Shown here in pieces: positions 24,197-33,452 of a DNA stretch of 64,000 nucleotides. The translations under genes were made by a program, and so were the position numbers. The notes under the pieces are model-generated. The model was not told where the DNA came from. It ran no database searches and worked only from the letters and a program-made list of their open reading frames with translations. Source of the stretch: Mesorhizobium sp. M9A.F.Ca.ET.002.03.1.2 (GTDB taxonomy: Bacteria > Pseudomonadota > Alphaproteobacteria > Rhizobiales > Rhizobiaceae); the NCBI RefSeq assembly GCF_003952365.1, contig NZ_CP034443.1, positions 4,829,001 through 4,893,000 of the forward strand, read 5' to 3'. Each line of letters starts with the position of its first letter. The stretch's first letter is position 1.

Positions 24197-25192
24197 ATGA
24201 AGCCGGTAGATCACAGACTTGCCGTCGCGCCGATGATGGACTGGACGGACCGGCATTGCCGGTTCTTCCATCGCCAGTTGACGCGCCAAGCGCTGCTCTA
24301 CACCGAAATGGTCGTGGCCGACGCGGTCATCCAGGGCGCGCGCGAGCGCTTGCTCGGCTTCGACGACACGGAACATCCGGTCGCGTTGCAGCTCGGCGGT
24401 TCCGATCCGCAGAAACTTGCCGAGGCGGCGCGCATCGGCGAGGCCTTCGGTTATGACGAGATCAATCTCAATGTCGGCTGCCCGTCCGACCGCGTCCAGT
24501 CGGGTACGTTCGGCGCCTGCTTGATGAAAGCACCGGTTCTGGTCGCCGATTGCGTTGCGGCGATGAAGGCTTCCGTCAGCATCCCCGTCACCGTCAAATG
24601 CCGCATCGGCGTCGACGAGCAGGATCCCGAGCCGGCGCTCGATGGGCTGGCGGACGGTGTGTTCGCGGCCGGCGCCGACGCGCTGTGGGTGCATGCCCGC
24701 AAGGCGTGGCTGGAAGGGCTGAGCCCGAAGGAAAACCGCGACATCCCGCCGCTCGACTATAGTCGCGTCTATCGGCTGAAAGCCAGAAAGCCAAACAAAT
24801 TCATTGGCATAAACGGCGGAATTCAGTCGGTTGAGGAAGCGCTTCACCATCTCGATCATGTCGACGGCGCCATGCTCGGCCGCGCCGCCTATCATACGCC
24901 GGGCATTCTGGCAGGCGTAGACGCCGCGTTTTACGGCGACAAACCCAACCCGTTTGATTTTGCCGCACTGATCGATGCCATGGCGGATTATGCGGCGTGC
25001 CATATCGAGCAGGGCGGGCGGCTTGGCCATGTCACCCGTCACATGGTCGGCTTGTTCCACGGCCTGCCCGGTGCGCGCCGCTATCGGCAGATCCTTTCGA
25101 CCGACGCGACAAGGTCCGGCGCCGGACCGGATGTGCTGAAGGCGGCTTTCGCCGCAGTCGATTTCGGCGGGACGGACGCCGAAGCAGCCTGA
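24197..25192 (+). CDS. dusA: tRNA-dihydrouridine(20/20a) synthase DusA
   Basis: A 331-residue flavoenzyme that reduces uridines 20 and 20a in the tRNA D-loop using NADPH and FMN. Diagnostic features are RLAVAPMMDWTDRHCRFFHRQL at the N-terminus (DusA type), NLNVGCPSDRVQSGTFGACLM with the catalytic Cys, VTVKCRIGVDEQD, and ARKAWLEGLSPKENR, followed by NGGIQSV near residue 210. Length matches DusA. The gene converges on the aspartic protease gene with only 4 bp between them. Confidence 0.97.
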   Translation: MKPVDHRLAVAPMMDWTDRHCRFFHRQLTRQALLYTEMVVADAVIQGARERLLGFDDTEHPVALQLGGSDPQKLAEAARIGEAFGYDEINLNVGCPSDRVQSGTFGACLMKAPVLVADCVAAMKASVSIPVTVKCRIGVDEQDPEPALDGLADGVFAAGADALWVHARKAWLEGLSPKENRDIPPLDYSRVYRLKARKPNKFIGINGGIQSVEEALHHLDHVDGAMLGRAAYHTPGILAGVDAAFYGDKPNPFDFAALIDAMADYAACHIEQGGRLGHVTRHMVGLFHGLPGARRYRQILSTDATRSGAGPDVLKAAFAAVDFGGTDAEAA

Positions 25193-25196
25193 CTGT

Positions 25197-25901
25197 TCAA
25201 TCGCGCAAGGTCATGCGATCGCCGCGCACGTCGAAACCGGACAGTGAGCCGATGAAATTCATGCCGAGCAGGCTCTGGCCGAGCATGCCGGGCGCTGCGA
25301 TCATCACCGGCATGTCCTTGCGCACGATCCCGCCGATCGCCAATTCGTCGGTTCTCACGGCGGCGGCGCGCGCCATGCCATTGGCGGTGGAAACCGGTAT
25401 GCTGAAATTGAGAACGGCTGGATTGAACCCGGCCGCTTGCGCGTCCTGCGCGGTCAGCACGGTGCTGGTTGCACCGGTATCGACCACGGCCCGGACCGGC
25501 GCTCCGTTGACCATGATGCGCGCTTCGAAATGGCCATTGCCGGCCTTGTCCAGGGTCACCGTGGCGTGGCCGTCTTCCAGCCCCAATGCCAGCGGACTGC
25601 CGGGAACAAGGCCAGCCGTTACCCGGCTGGCGAAATCCTGCAATTCATAACGGTACTGGTAGCCGGCGATCAGCGCGAGCACGATGACGCCCCAGATGCC
25701 GAGGTTTTGCGCCATGGCGCCTAAGGACCGGCCTGATCGAAGCAGGCCGGCGCCGATGAGCGCGACCAATGCGCCAAGCCAGACCAGCCGGCCGAAATCA
25801 TGGTTCTCGACACCAAACGTGCTGCCGGCGGAATCGTTGAGCATGAGCAGGACCACGCCTGCCCCGATCACGATCATCAAAGTCCAAAAAAACCGGTTCA
25901 T
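25197..25901 (-). CDS. TIGR02281 family clan AA aspartic protease
   Basis: A 234-residue membrane-anchored protein with three hydrophobic segments in the first ~90 residues and a retropepsin-like domain after about residue 115. The active-site triad is in AVVDTGATSTVLTAQDAQ, and a flap-like VRTDELAIGGIVRKDMPVMI segment leads to LLGMNFIGSL. The half-protease must dimerise. It is encoded beside DUF1289 and cobT, a neighbourhood I recall as conserved in rhizobia. The substrate is unknown. Confidence 0.9.
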   Translation of the reverse strand: MNRFFWTLMIVIGAGVVLLMLNDSAGSTFGVENHDFGRLVWLGALVALIGAGLLRSGRSLGAMAQNLGIWGVIVLALIAGYQYRYELQDFASRVTAGLVPGSPLALGLEDGHATVTLDKAGNGHFEARIMVNGAPVRAVVDTGATSTVLTAQDAQAAGFNPAVLNFSIPVSTANGMARAAAVRTDELAIGGIVRKDMPVMIAAPGMLGQSLLGMNFIGSLSGFDVRGDRMTLRD

Positions 25902-25908
25902 AGATGGC

Positions 25909-26142
25909 TCACGAGAGGGAGTCGCGTTCGCGCGCGAGGCGGGTGCGGCGCGTTTCCCGGCGCGGTCGCCGCTCGACCGTTTCCAACCGGGCCGGCAGCT
26001 CGGCCATCACACTTCGGCGGATTTCAGGGGTCATGTCGATCCAGGCGCCGATTTCCTCGCGCGTGCGGCCGCAACCGAAGCAGAAACCGGTTTTCATATC
26101 GATCGAACAGACCAGGATGCACGGGGATTCGATGGCCGTCAT
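25909..26142 (-). CDS. DUF1289 domain-containing protein
   Basis: A 77-residue protein with the DUF1289 Cys motif: SPCILVCSIDMKTGFCFGCGRT (C-x3-C-x7-C-x2-C), probably a small zinc- or Fe-S-binding unit. An Arg-rich tail follows. It lies 7 bp before the aspartic protease on the same strand, so they form a likely operon. The biochemical function is not known. Confidence 0.92.
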   Translation of the reverse strand: MTAIESPCILVCSIDMKTGFCFGCGRTREEIGAWIDMTPEIRRSVMAELPARLETVERRPRRETRRTRLARERDSLS

Positions 26143-26322
26143 GATGTTCTCTCAGGATTCCGTCAGGAATCCCTTGTCTCGCCTCCACATGGTGTAACGG
26201 TAAGGCCAATGCAAGCCCTCCGGAATGCGCCGCCGGCAACCGCTTTCACGCCAATTCAGGCAGTTGTGCCGAAAGGTTGTGAAGATCGAGCAAGGCGGCT
26301 ATGCCGCTCACCAACTCAGGGA

Positions 26323-27339
26323 ATGATCACCAACGACATGACCAGCGCGCTGCCCTTCGACGATTTTCGCAATCTTCTTGCGACCCTGCCGCCGGCCGAC
26401 ACGGCGGCCGAAGCCCGCGTCCGTTCGCTGTTTGCAAAGGCCGACAAGCCCAAAGGTTCACTCGGCCGCATCGAAGACATCGCCGCGTGGCTTGCCGCCT
26501 GGAGCGGTCGTGCGCCGCCGGCGGTGAACCGGCCCCTGGTGGGGATCTTCGCCGGCAATCATGGTGTCGCTCGGCACGGCATTTCGCCGCGGCCTGTCGC
26601 TGCCACGGCGAACGAGGTCGAGCTTTGCGCGGCGGGCGGTGCTGCGGTCAACCAGATCTGCATCGCCAACGATCTGGGGCTGAAAGTGTTCGATCTTGCG
26701 CTGCACATTCCGACCGCTGACATCACCGAGGATGCAGCACTTGACGAGCGCGGCTGCGCCGCCACCATGGCTTTCGGCATGGAAGCGGTCGCCGGCGGCA
26801 CCGATCTGCTTTGCCTTGGCGATGTCGGTGTCGGCAATTCCACCGTCGCCGCCGCCTTGTGTGCGGCGCTGTTCGGCGGCAGTGGCGCCGATTGGGTTGG
26901 ACCCGGATCGGGCGCGGATGCGGCGATGCAGGCACGGAAGGCCGAGGTGGTCGATGCCGCGCTGGCCTTCCACGGCACAAGCCTGAGGGATCCGCTCGAA
27001 GCGCTGCGCCGGGTTGGCGGCCGTGAATTGGCAGCGATCGCCGGCGCCATCCTCGCCGCCCGGATGCAGAAGATTCCGGTGCTGCTCGATGGATTGGTGG
27101 CGACCGCCGCCGCCGCGGTGCTCCAGGTAGCCAGTCCGGCTGCGCTCGACCATTGCCTGCTTGCCAGCCTGTCGCCGGAACCCGCGCATGGCCGGGCCGC
27201 CGAGCGGCTCGGCTTGCGCCCGCTGCTTGATCTCGGCGTGAGCCACGGTGAGGGGGCAGGGGCGGCCCTTGCCGCGGGCCTGGTCAAGGCGGCGGCGCTC
27301 ACCAGCTCGGGCATGGCGGCGGCGGTTCGCGACAGGTGA
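26323..27339 (+). CDS. cobT: Nicotinate-nucleotide-dimethylbenzimidazole phosphoribosyltransferase
   Basis: A 338-residue enzyme that makes alpha-ribazole phosphate for the lower ligand of cobalamin. Family landmarks are KPKGSLGRIEDIAAWLAAWSG near the N-terminus, VGIFAGNHGVARHGISPRP, GDVGVGNSTVAAALCAALFG and, at the C-terminus, LLDLGVSHGEGAGAALAAGLVKAA with the catalytic Glu. The ATG at 26323 gives the usual length; a second Met at 26338 is possible. The upstream 180 bp were read for a cobalamin riboswitch and none was seen. Confidence 0.96.
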   Translation: MITNDMTSALPFDDFRNLLATLPPADTAAEARVRSLFAKADKPKGSLGRIEDIAAWLAAWSGRAPPAVNRPLVGIFAGNHGVARHGISPRPVAATANEVELCAAGGAAVNQICIANDLGLKVFDLALHIPTADITEDAALDERGCAATMAFGMEAVAGGTDLLCLGDVGVGNSTVAAALCAALFGGSGADWVGPGSGADAAMQARKAEVVDAALAFHGTSLRDPLEALRRVGGRELAAIAGAILAARMQKIPVLLDGLVATAAAAVLQVASPAALDHCLLASLSPEPAHGRAAERLGLRPLLDLGVSHGEGAGAALAAGLVKAAALTSSGMAAAVRDR

Positions 27340-27403
27340 TGAGAGTCTAAGGCTGGCACTGCGCCGGAAGCCACAGGTTCGTCTCGGCCGTCACGCTCCA
27401 GTG

Positions 27404-29209
27404 TCAGGTCAATCTCGTGAACCCATCATCGCTCCAGCGCTCACTGCCCACTCCGTGGTGCACGAAGAAGAGGCCGTGCGGATCGTATCTGTCCTTCACC
27501 GCGAGAAGCTTGACGTAATTCGAACCCCAAAAGGCGTCTCGCCACCTTTCATCGAAGAAATCGCTTTCCGCCACATATGAGCCGACGTCCGGTATTAGCT
27601 TGCGCACTTCGTTCATAGCCTTGTCGATTGCACTCGCATCTCGACGGGCAGCCGCCAGGTTGGGTTCGCGACCGGCAATGCCGGGGTATGCCGGCGGTCC
27701 CTCGGCGCCGCTGATGGCCAGGGCGAAGGCATCCAGCACCACCGGATTGGTCGCCGTCTGGCGGGCGGCGTCAATCACCTCGGCAGGAGCGCCCGCAAGA
27801 CCCTTGTTGACATGCAGGGAGACAGTCCAGTGGCGGGTAGCCGCGAACAGGGCGTCGGCAAGGTTCTGCTGCCGGTCCGTCTGGAGAAGGGATGACGGAA
27901 TCCATGCAGACTGGTAGCCATGCAGAACCTGTCCCGTCTCCTCCAGATTGCTTGCCCAGAATATGTTGGCCTTGCCGGCATCGGGGCGGTCGTCAGCGAG
28001 CACCAGTCCGGGTATTTTCTTGAGAAATTCGGGATCCCAGAAATTTCGAGCCGGGGCGGCAATGATCACCGGCTCCGCCTCGAGGCTGAAATCCTGCGGC
28101 GAGCCGGCCACCCAGTCGAAGAATGGCCGCCAGAGCGTCTCAGCCTGCTGTTGGTCCAGACCTTGGAATACCATCGCGATCGCGAGAACGTTGCCCGGCC
28201 GGAAGGCAATCTGCTCGCCCCAGTGAGGATTGAGCAGCGCCTTGCTGTAGAATTCCACGATCTTTACGATCAGTCGGTGGAAGGCGGCGTCCGACGTCGC
28301 GCCGATCGTGGTGAACACGGCGCCGAAGAATTCCGGCAACTCGTGCGTCCGCAGCGTGAGCCGGGTCACGACCCCGAGGCTTCCGCCACCGCCACCCTTG
28401 ATCCCCCAGAACAGGTCCCGATTTGTGCATGCGTTGGCGATTGTAATGGCGCCATCGGCAGTGACGATCTCCGCTTCCAGCAGGCTCGCCGCCGCCATTC
28501 CATAGGCCTTCGAGAAACTTCCAAACCCGCCACTTTGGATCAGGCCCGCGACGCCGACCGTCAGGCAACCGCCGCCCTGGACATAGCGCCCCGCTTTCGT
28601 GGTGACAGCGTCATAGATCTGCCCCCAGATTGCGCCCGCTTCGATCGTGACTGCCGGCTGCGGCGGTTGTCGTCCGGCGCATCCAACACCGACGAATGAA
28701 TCGTGCACGGTGATGGCGTTCATCTTCCGGGTCCAGATCAACAAGGAGTCCGCGGCATTGGATGTGCCTTGGTAGCTATGGCCGCCGCCCTTCACCACGA
28801 GCCGCAGATTGTTGTCACGGGCGAAATTGACCGCCGCCACGACATCATCGTTCGTTCGGGCAACGACTGCATATTCGCTGGGTTGCGATGTCCAGCCGTC
28901 GACCCAGCCAAGCGTCTGTGTCAACCCGACCTCGTCGCCGAGGTAATAGGGGTTCTTCAGTTCCTTGAAGACATCCGTGCAGCGGGGATCTGACGGCGCC
29001 TTCATGCATGCGGCGAGCGGCGGCTGGATCTTTACGAGTTGCCCCCCGACTTGCCGGCCAAGCCGGTCCCAACTTACTTTCGCTGGCCATTCCAGGTCGG
29101 CCGGACGGACGCGCGACGTGGGACGGGCCGCGGCCTGTGCCGGCCCGAGCATCCACGACCGCAAGAACGGGATCGCTGCCGCTGTCTGCAATAGACGTCT
29201 TCTGTTCAT
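27404..29209 (-). CDS. FAD-linked oxidase with berberine-bridge C-terminus
   Basis: A 601-residue protein with a Tat-like N-terminus (NRRRLLQTAAAIPFLRSW, then AQAA). A PCMH-type FAD-binding domain follows (DNNLRLVVKGGGHSYQG, where the His is the typical covalent FAD site, and IQSGGFGSFSKAYG). The C-terminal BBE segment is NYVKLLAVKDRYDPHGLFFVHHGVG. Such enzymes oxidise sugars, alkaloids or polyphenols outside the cytoplasm; the substrate is unknown. It is monocistronic between cobT and a sensor kinase. Met at 29209 has AAGG upstream; the frame extends to 29284 without a better start. Confidence 0.88.
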   Translation of the reverse strand: MNRRRLLQTAAAIPFLRSWMLGPAQAAARPTSRVRPADLEWPAKVSWDRLGRQVGGQLVKIQPPLAACMKAPSDPRCTDVFKELKNPYYLGDEVGLTQTLGWVDGWTSQPSEYAVVARTNDDVVAAVNFARDNNLRLVVKGGGHSYQGTSNAADSLLIWTRKMNAITVHDSFVGVGCAGRQPPQPAVTIEAGAIWGQIYDAVTTKAGRYVQGGGCLTVGVAGLIQSGGFGSFSKAYGMAAASLLEAEIVTADGAITIANACTNRDLFWGIKGGGGGSLGVVTRLTLRTHELPEFFGAVFTTIGATSDAAFHRLIVKIVEFYSKALLNPHWGEQIAFRPGNVLAIAMVFQGLDQQQAETLWRPFFDWVAGSPQDFSLEAEPVIIAAPARNFWDPEFLKKIPGLVLADDRPDAGKANIFWASNLEETGQVLHGYQSAWIPSSLLQTDRQQNLADALFAATRHWTVSLHVNKGLAGAPAEVIDAARQTATNPVVLDAFALAISGAEGPPAYPGIAGREPNLAAARRDASAIDKAMNEVRKLIPDVGSYVAESDFFDERWRDAFWGSNYVKLLAVKDRYDPHGLFFVHHGVGSERWSDDGFTRLT

Positions 29210-29341
29210 CTGATTGCCTTGGCCCCTGATTGCCTTGGCTCGGAAGACACGTTGGATAGCCTGCCTGGGCAAGGCTATTGCCAAATCGCCCTATCCGCAA
29301 CGATTCAGGCGCCAGTGCCGGGTTTCGACGTGAGCCATTGC

Positions 29342-30862
29342 TCAGCGCCGGCGAGCGGCAACCGCCTTGGTCGGCAGTGCCGGCAATTCCTCCATCACCC
29401 GGCTCAACGGGAAGATGGCGATCGCCTCGGTGCCTTCGCGCAGTTTGGAATGGAGTTCGAACTCGCCGCCATGCATGGCGAGCAGGCCCTGGACGATCGG
29501 CAGGCCAAGCCCGGTGCCTTGTTCGGCGCTCTTGATGGCGATCGAGCCCTGGCCGAAGGCGGACAGCACGACCGGAATCTCGTCTTCCGGTATGCCCGGG
29601 CCATTGTCCTTGACGGAGAGATATTGGCCGCCGCCCGCAGTCCAGCCGACGCGCACGCGGATTTCACCGCCAGTCCCGGTGAATTTGATCGCATTCGATA
29701 GGAGGTTGAGCGCGATCTGCCGCACCGCGCGTTCGTCGGCGAACAGGCGCGGCAAGGCGCTTTCGAAATCCTGTACGATACGAATGTCCTTGTTGCGCGC
29801 CTTCAGCTCCATCATATGACAGCAATCCTCGACGACGGAGAGCAGCATCATCGGCTCTTCGTTGAGCTGATAGCGGCCCGCCTCGATGCGCGACAGGTCG
29901 AGGATTTCGTTGATCAGATCGAGCAGATGCTGACCGGACTCGTGGACATCACGAGCGTAGTCGCGATAAGTCGGGTTGCTCATCGGTCCGAGCACCTCGT
30001 TCGCCATCACCTCTGAGAAACCAAGAATGGCGTTGAGCGGCGTCCGCAGCTCGTGGCTCATCGAGGCCAAAAACCGCGACTTTGCCAGATTGGCGTCTTC
30101 CGCCCGTCGCCGCGCCTCATCCGACATCGATTTCGCCGTCTCCAATTCGGCGACCAGCGCATCTTTTTCGGACCGGAACGAGAGCACCATCAAGGACGCG
30201 CGATTGAGATGGCGCGCCACATAGGCGAAGAAGGGCAGTGAGACGATCAGCAACCCGGCCATGATCAGCTCGACCGGCATCCAGTGCCGCGCGCCAGCAT
30301 AGGCGTAGGCCGCCACCGGAACGGCGAAGGTCGACAGCAGCGCACCGCGCAGCGATGACGCTGTGATCGCGGTCGCCGCCATGGCAAGCAGCAGCACCAC
30401 CGCCTTGATGAGCTGGAACTGGTCGACCTGGCAAGCATCGCAACCGAGCCAGGCGAACCAAGCCCAGCCCAGGCCGCAAAGGAAATGGCCTATCAAGAAA
30501 TCACTGTGCGTTTGCAGCGGGTTGAGTTCGGCAGCTTCCGTCCGATCGACGCGCCTCGCCATGAACACGACGATGGCGTAGCAGATGAGTGTAAAGAGAA
30601 CCCAGACGCCAATTTCCCTACCCACCCCAGCAAACAGGCCCGTCGCCGCGGCTGCCAGGACGAGAAGCGGAACGACGATCGCGTTGCCTGTCATCGCATG
30701 GGCGTGGAGCTTCAAAAGCTCGCGGTCGAAATCGGGATTGCCTGCCTGCTGCGAAAGACGGTCGCGCGTCTTGCGCACCGCGCGCGCCACATCGCTGTTG
30801 CGATGGGGTTTCCTGCGGTCCACAATAAACTTGTCCGCTGTGGTCGAGCGTTGCAAGGGCAT
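29342..30862 (-). CDS. Membrane sensor histidine kinase, DivJ/PdhS-like HisKA type
   Basis: A 506-residue protein with five or six TM helices in residues ~57-215 (VVPLLVLAAAATGLFAGVG..., LIMAGLLIVSLPFFAYVARHL). A short coiled coil (ALVAELETAKSMSDEARRRAEDANLAKSRF) leads to HisKA with FLASMSHELRTPLNAILGFSEVM. The HATPase domain has the N-box LNLLSNAIKFT and G-boxes DNGPGIPEDEI and GTGLGLPIVQGLL. The MANEVLGPMSNPTYRDYARDVHESGQHLLDLINEILDLSRIEAG segment is typical of alphaproteobacterial PleC/DivJ/PdhS kinases. No cognate response regulator is adjacent. Confidence 0.92.
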   Translation of the reverse strand: MPLQRSTTADKFIVDRRKPHRNSDVARAVRKTRDRLSQQAGNPDFDRELLKLHAHAMTGNAIVVPLLVLAAAATGLFAGVGREIGVWVLFTLICYAIVVFMARRVDRTEAAELNPLQTHSDFLIGHFLCGLGWAWFAWLGCDACQVDQFQLIKAVVLLLAMAATAITASSLRGALLSTFAVPVAAYAYAGARHWMPVELIMAGLLIVSLPFFAYVARHLNRASLMVLSFRSEKDALVAELETAKSMSDEARRRAEDANLAKSRFLASMSHELRTPLNAILGFSEVMANEVLGPMSNPTYRDYARDVHESGQHLLDLINEILDLSRIEAGRYQLNEEPMMLLSVVEDCCHMMELKARNKDIRIVQDFESALPRLFADERAVRQIALNLLSNAIKFTGTGGEIRVRVGWTAGGGQYLSVKDNGPGIPEDEIPVVLSAFGQGSIAIKSAEQGTGLGLPIVQGLLAMHGGEFELHSKLREGTEAIAIFPLSRVMEELPALPTKAVAARRR

Positions 30863-30937
30863 GGAGACTTCAATTTATGCGCGCAGCGGTTTCAAAGTGT
30901 TAAGCTACGTTCGAATGATTAACCAACGGTTTGCCAT

Positions 30938-31558
30938 ATGAGCCGTTCGTGGTCGCGACGACCGCGACAGCGATACGTACCGCCGCGGCCGCGAAGCCTG
31001 TGGCGCCGGCTGATGGACTACGCACTGACCGTCATCGTTCTCGGTCTGCTGATCGTTCTGGCGGCGCGCCTTGACCGGATCGAGACGCGCCGGACGGAGG
31101 GGGCCGCCGTCGTCAATGACGGCGATACGATCACGCTCGGTACCGAGCGCATCCGCATGCGCGGCATCGACGCACCGGAGTATTCGCAAACCTGCCGCAA
31201 AGACGGCGCCGACTATCCCTGCGGCAAGCTGGCGCGGCAGTCGCTGGTGCGGCTGATATCAGGCAAACCCGTCTCCTGCACCGGCTGGCAGCGCGACCGA
31301 TACGGCCGGCTGCTTGGCGATTGCAAGGCCGGCGACAAGGATCTCAACCGCGCCCAGGTCGAGACCGGCTGGGCGGTTGCCTATGGCGATTTCGAAACCG
31401 AGGAAGCCGCCGCACGTTCCGGCAAAGCCGGCATCTGGGCCGGCACTTTCGACGAGCCACACGATTGGCGCGAGAGCCACGATCGTGAGGTGATCGAGAG
31501 AAAGCACGGCACTTTGGCTTCGATCGGCGATGCTTTGCGAGAAATTTTTCGCTTCTGA
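30938..31558 (+). CDS. Membrane-anchored thermonuclease-family (SNase) protein
   Basis: A 206-residue protein with an Arg-rich cytoplasmic N-terminus, one TM helix (DYALTVIVLGLLIVLAARL) and a staphylococcal-nuclease-like OB fold. The catalytic Arg-Glu-Arg set can be placed in RIRMRGIDAPEYSQTC and QRDRYGRLLGDC. The four Cys residues may form disulfides in the periplasm. It is followed directly by the GST gene (TGA/ATG overlap with an upstream in-frame ATG). Confidence 0.9.
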   Translation: MSRSWSRRPRQRYVPPRPRSLWRRLMDYALTVIVLGLLIVLAARLDRIETRRTEGAAVVNDGDTITLGTERIRMRGIDAPEYSQTCRKDGADYPCGKLARQSLVRLISGKPVSCTGWQRDRYGRLLGDCKAGDKDLNRAQVETGWAVAYGDFETEEAAARSGKAGIWAGTFDEPHDWRESHDREVIERKHGTLASIGDALREIFRF

Positions 31559-31599
31559 TGAGGAACGCTATAATTGTTGGAGCAAACCGGGAGAATGGA

Positions 31600-32211
31600 A
31601 TGAAGCTGTTCGATGGTGGCCGCGCACCCAATCCAAGGCGGGTTCGGGTTTTCCTCGCAGAGAAGGGGATCGAGGTTCCGCTGGTGCCCATCGATATGGG
31701 CGCGCTCGGACATAAGCAGGAGCCGGTCAGTTCGCGCAATCCGCTGCAGCGTCTGCCGGTGCTCGAGCTGGACGACGGCACCGTCATCACCGAATCCGTC
31801 GCCATCTGCCGCTATTTCGAGGAACTGCATCCGGAGCCGGCTTTGTTCGGGCGCGGCGCGCTCGGCAAGGCGCTGGTCGAGATGTGGCAAAGACGCATGG
31901 AACTCAACCTGCTCGGTTGCGTCGCCGCCGCGTTTCGGCACATCCACCCTGCGATGAGGGAGTGGGAGGTTCCGCAAATCCCCGAATGGGGCGAGGCCAA
32001 CAAACCGAAAGCTGTCGGATTCCTGAAACTTCTCGACGAGGAGTTGGCGGACCGGGAGTTCGTCGCCGGCGATGCCTATTCGATCGCCGATATCACCGGG
32101 TTGATTGCCATCGATTTCATGAAGCCGGCGCGCATCAAGGTGCCGGAAGACTGCGCCAATGTGCTGCGCTGGCACCAGGCGATCTCCAGCCGGCCGAGCG
32201 CCGCCGCCTGA
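31600..32211 (+). CDS. Glutathione S-transferase family protein
   Basis: A 203-residue cytosolic protein with a thioredoxin-like N-domain (MKLFDGGRAPNPRRVRVFLAEKGIEVPLVPIDM; RLPVLELDDGTVITESVAICRYFEEL contains the cis-Pro and the ESxAI glutathione-binding motif) and a helical C-domain with the GDAYSIADIT N-capping box. The ATG at 31600 is preferred over 31558 because GGGAG stands about 8 bases ahead and the protein then starts at the domain edge. The UDG gene starts 2 bp downstream. Confidence 0.93.
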   Translation: MKLFDGGRAPNPRRVRVFLAEKGIEVPLVPIDMGALGHKQEPVSSRNPLQRLPVLELDDGTVITESVAICRYFEELHPEPALFGRGALGKALVEMWQRRMELNLLGCVAAAFRHIHPAMREWEVPQIPEWGEANKPKAVGFLKLLDEELADREFVAGDAYSIADITGLIAIDFMKPARIKVPEDCANVLRWHQAISSRPSAAA

Positions 32212-32213
32212 GC

Positions 32214-32831
32214 ATGAGTGAAGAACTGGAAAACTTCGCGGCGACGGTACGCGCTTGCCGTATCTGCGTCGAAAACCCGGTCGGCCGGCCGTTGCCGCAC
32301 GAGCCGCGCCCGGTGCTGCGGCCCTCGTCGAGCGCCCGCATCCTGATTGCCAGCCAGGCGCCGGGCACCAAGGTGCATATGTCAGGCATGCCGTTCACCG
32401 ATGCATCGGGTGATCGGTTGCGAAGCTGGCTGGGCGTCACCGGCGAAGAATTCTACGACACGACAAAATTCGCCATTGTGCCGATGGGCTTTTGCTTTCC
32501 CGGCCAAGATGCCAAGGGCGGCGACCTGCCGCCGCGCCGCGAATGCGCACCAGCCTGGCGTGTGCCGCTGATGGCGCTGATGCCGCGCATCGATCTGGTG
32601 CTGACGATCGGCAGCTATGCGCAATCCTGGCACATGGGCGCCGCGCGCCGCGCCTCGCTGACGGAGACGGTGATGGATTGGCGCGCCATATGGGATGCGC
32701 CCAGCAACCCGAAAGTGCTGCCGCTGCCACATCCGTCGTGGCGCAACACCGGCTGGCTGAAGCGCAATCCGTGGTTTGAAATGGATTTGCTGCCGTTTCT
32801 GAGATCGGAAATCCGCTATCGCCTCGGGTAA
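32214..32831 (+). CDS. Uracil-DNA glycosylase family protein
   Basis: A 205-residue protein of the UDG superfamily with motif A-like ILIASQAPGTKVHMSGMPFTDASGDRLRSWLG and motif B-like LPLPHPSWRNTGW. An N-terminal CRIC segment is present, but a full four-Cys iron-sulfur cluster of family 4/5 enzymes is not obvious. It is probably a base-excision or related nucleotide hydrolase. It starts 2 bp after the GST stop, so the two are co-transcribed. Confidence 0.88.
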   Translation: MSEELENFAATVRACRICVENPVGRPLPHEPRPVLRPSSSARILIASQAPGTKVHMSGMPFTDASGDRLRSWLGVTGEEFYDTTKFAIVPMGFCFPGQDAKGGDLPPRRECAPAWRVPLMALMPRIDLVLTIGSYAQSWHMGAARRASLTETVMDWRAIWDAPSNPKVLPLPHPSWRNTGWLKRNPWFEMDLLPFLRSEIRYRLG

Positions 32832-32949
32832 GGCGTGAGCAAGAAATCACTCGCTTTTGCGGCATCTGGCAGAATTTCTTTCTTGTGAACGGCCCAAATA
32901 AGAGGGACTATAGCCAATCTATTCCTAGTCATCCCCATGGGAGCGCCCA

Positions 32950-33441
32950 ATGGACCGCCTTGACAGAAAAATCCTCCGCCTCTTGCAGGAGGACGCGACG
33001 CTCGCGGTCGCCGATGTCGCCAAGAAAGTCGGGCTGTCGACGACGCCCTGCTGGCGGCGCATCCAGAAGCTCGAGGAGGAAGGCGTCATCAAGCGGCGCG
33101 TTGCCATCCTCGATCATGAAAAGGTGAATGTGCGGGTCACCGTATTCGTGTCGATCCGCACGAATTCGCATAGCCATGAATGGCTGCGGCGCTTTTCGGA
33201 GGTTATCCAGGAATTTCCGGAGGTGGTCGAGTTCTACCGCATGAGCGGCGACGTAGACTATCTCTTGCGCGTGGTGGTGCCCGACATTGCTGCTTACGAC
33301 GCCTTCTACAAGCGGCTGATCGCCAAGATCGAGATTCGCGACGTGTCGTCTTCGTTCGCCATGGAGCAGATCAAGTACACGACCGAAATGCCGCTGGACT
33401 ACATGGTTCTTGACAAGGAATCGGGCGCCAACGCCGCCTGA
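32950..33441 (+). CDS. Lrp/AsnC family transcriptional regulator
   Basis: A 163-residue protein with an AsnC-type winged helix (MDRLDRKILRLLQEDATLAVADVAKKVGLSTTPCWRRIQKLEEEGVI) and an Lrp/AsnC ligand-binding RAM domain (VVEFYRMSGDVDYLLRVVVPDIAAYDAFYKRLI). GGGAG lies 7 bases upstream of the ATG. It is a single gene, with no divergently oriented neighbour to suggest a target. The effector is probably an amino acid. Confidence 0.95.
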   Translation: MDRLDRKILRLLQEDATLAVADVAKKVGLSTTPCWRRIQKLEEEGVIKRRVAILDHEKVNVRVTVFVSIRTNSHSHEWLRRFSEVIQEFPEVVEFYRMSGDVDYLLRVVVPDIAAYDAFYKRLIAKIEIRDVSSSFAMEQIKYTTEMPLDYMVLDKESGANAA

Positions 33442-33452
33442 GGTTTTTTTGC

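Noticed and set aside
26143..26322. A possible cobalamin riboswitch ahead of cobT
   Set aside because: The leader is short (180 bp) and lacks the conserved B12-box (GCCACTG-like) and paired arms.
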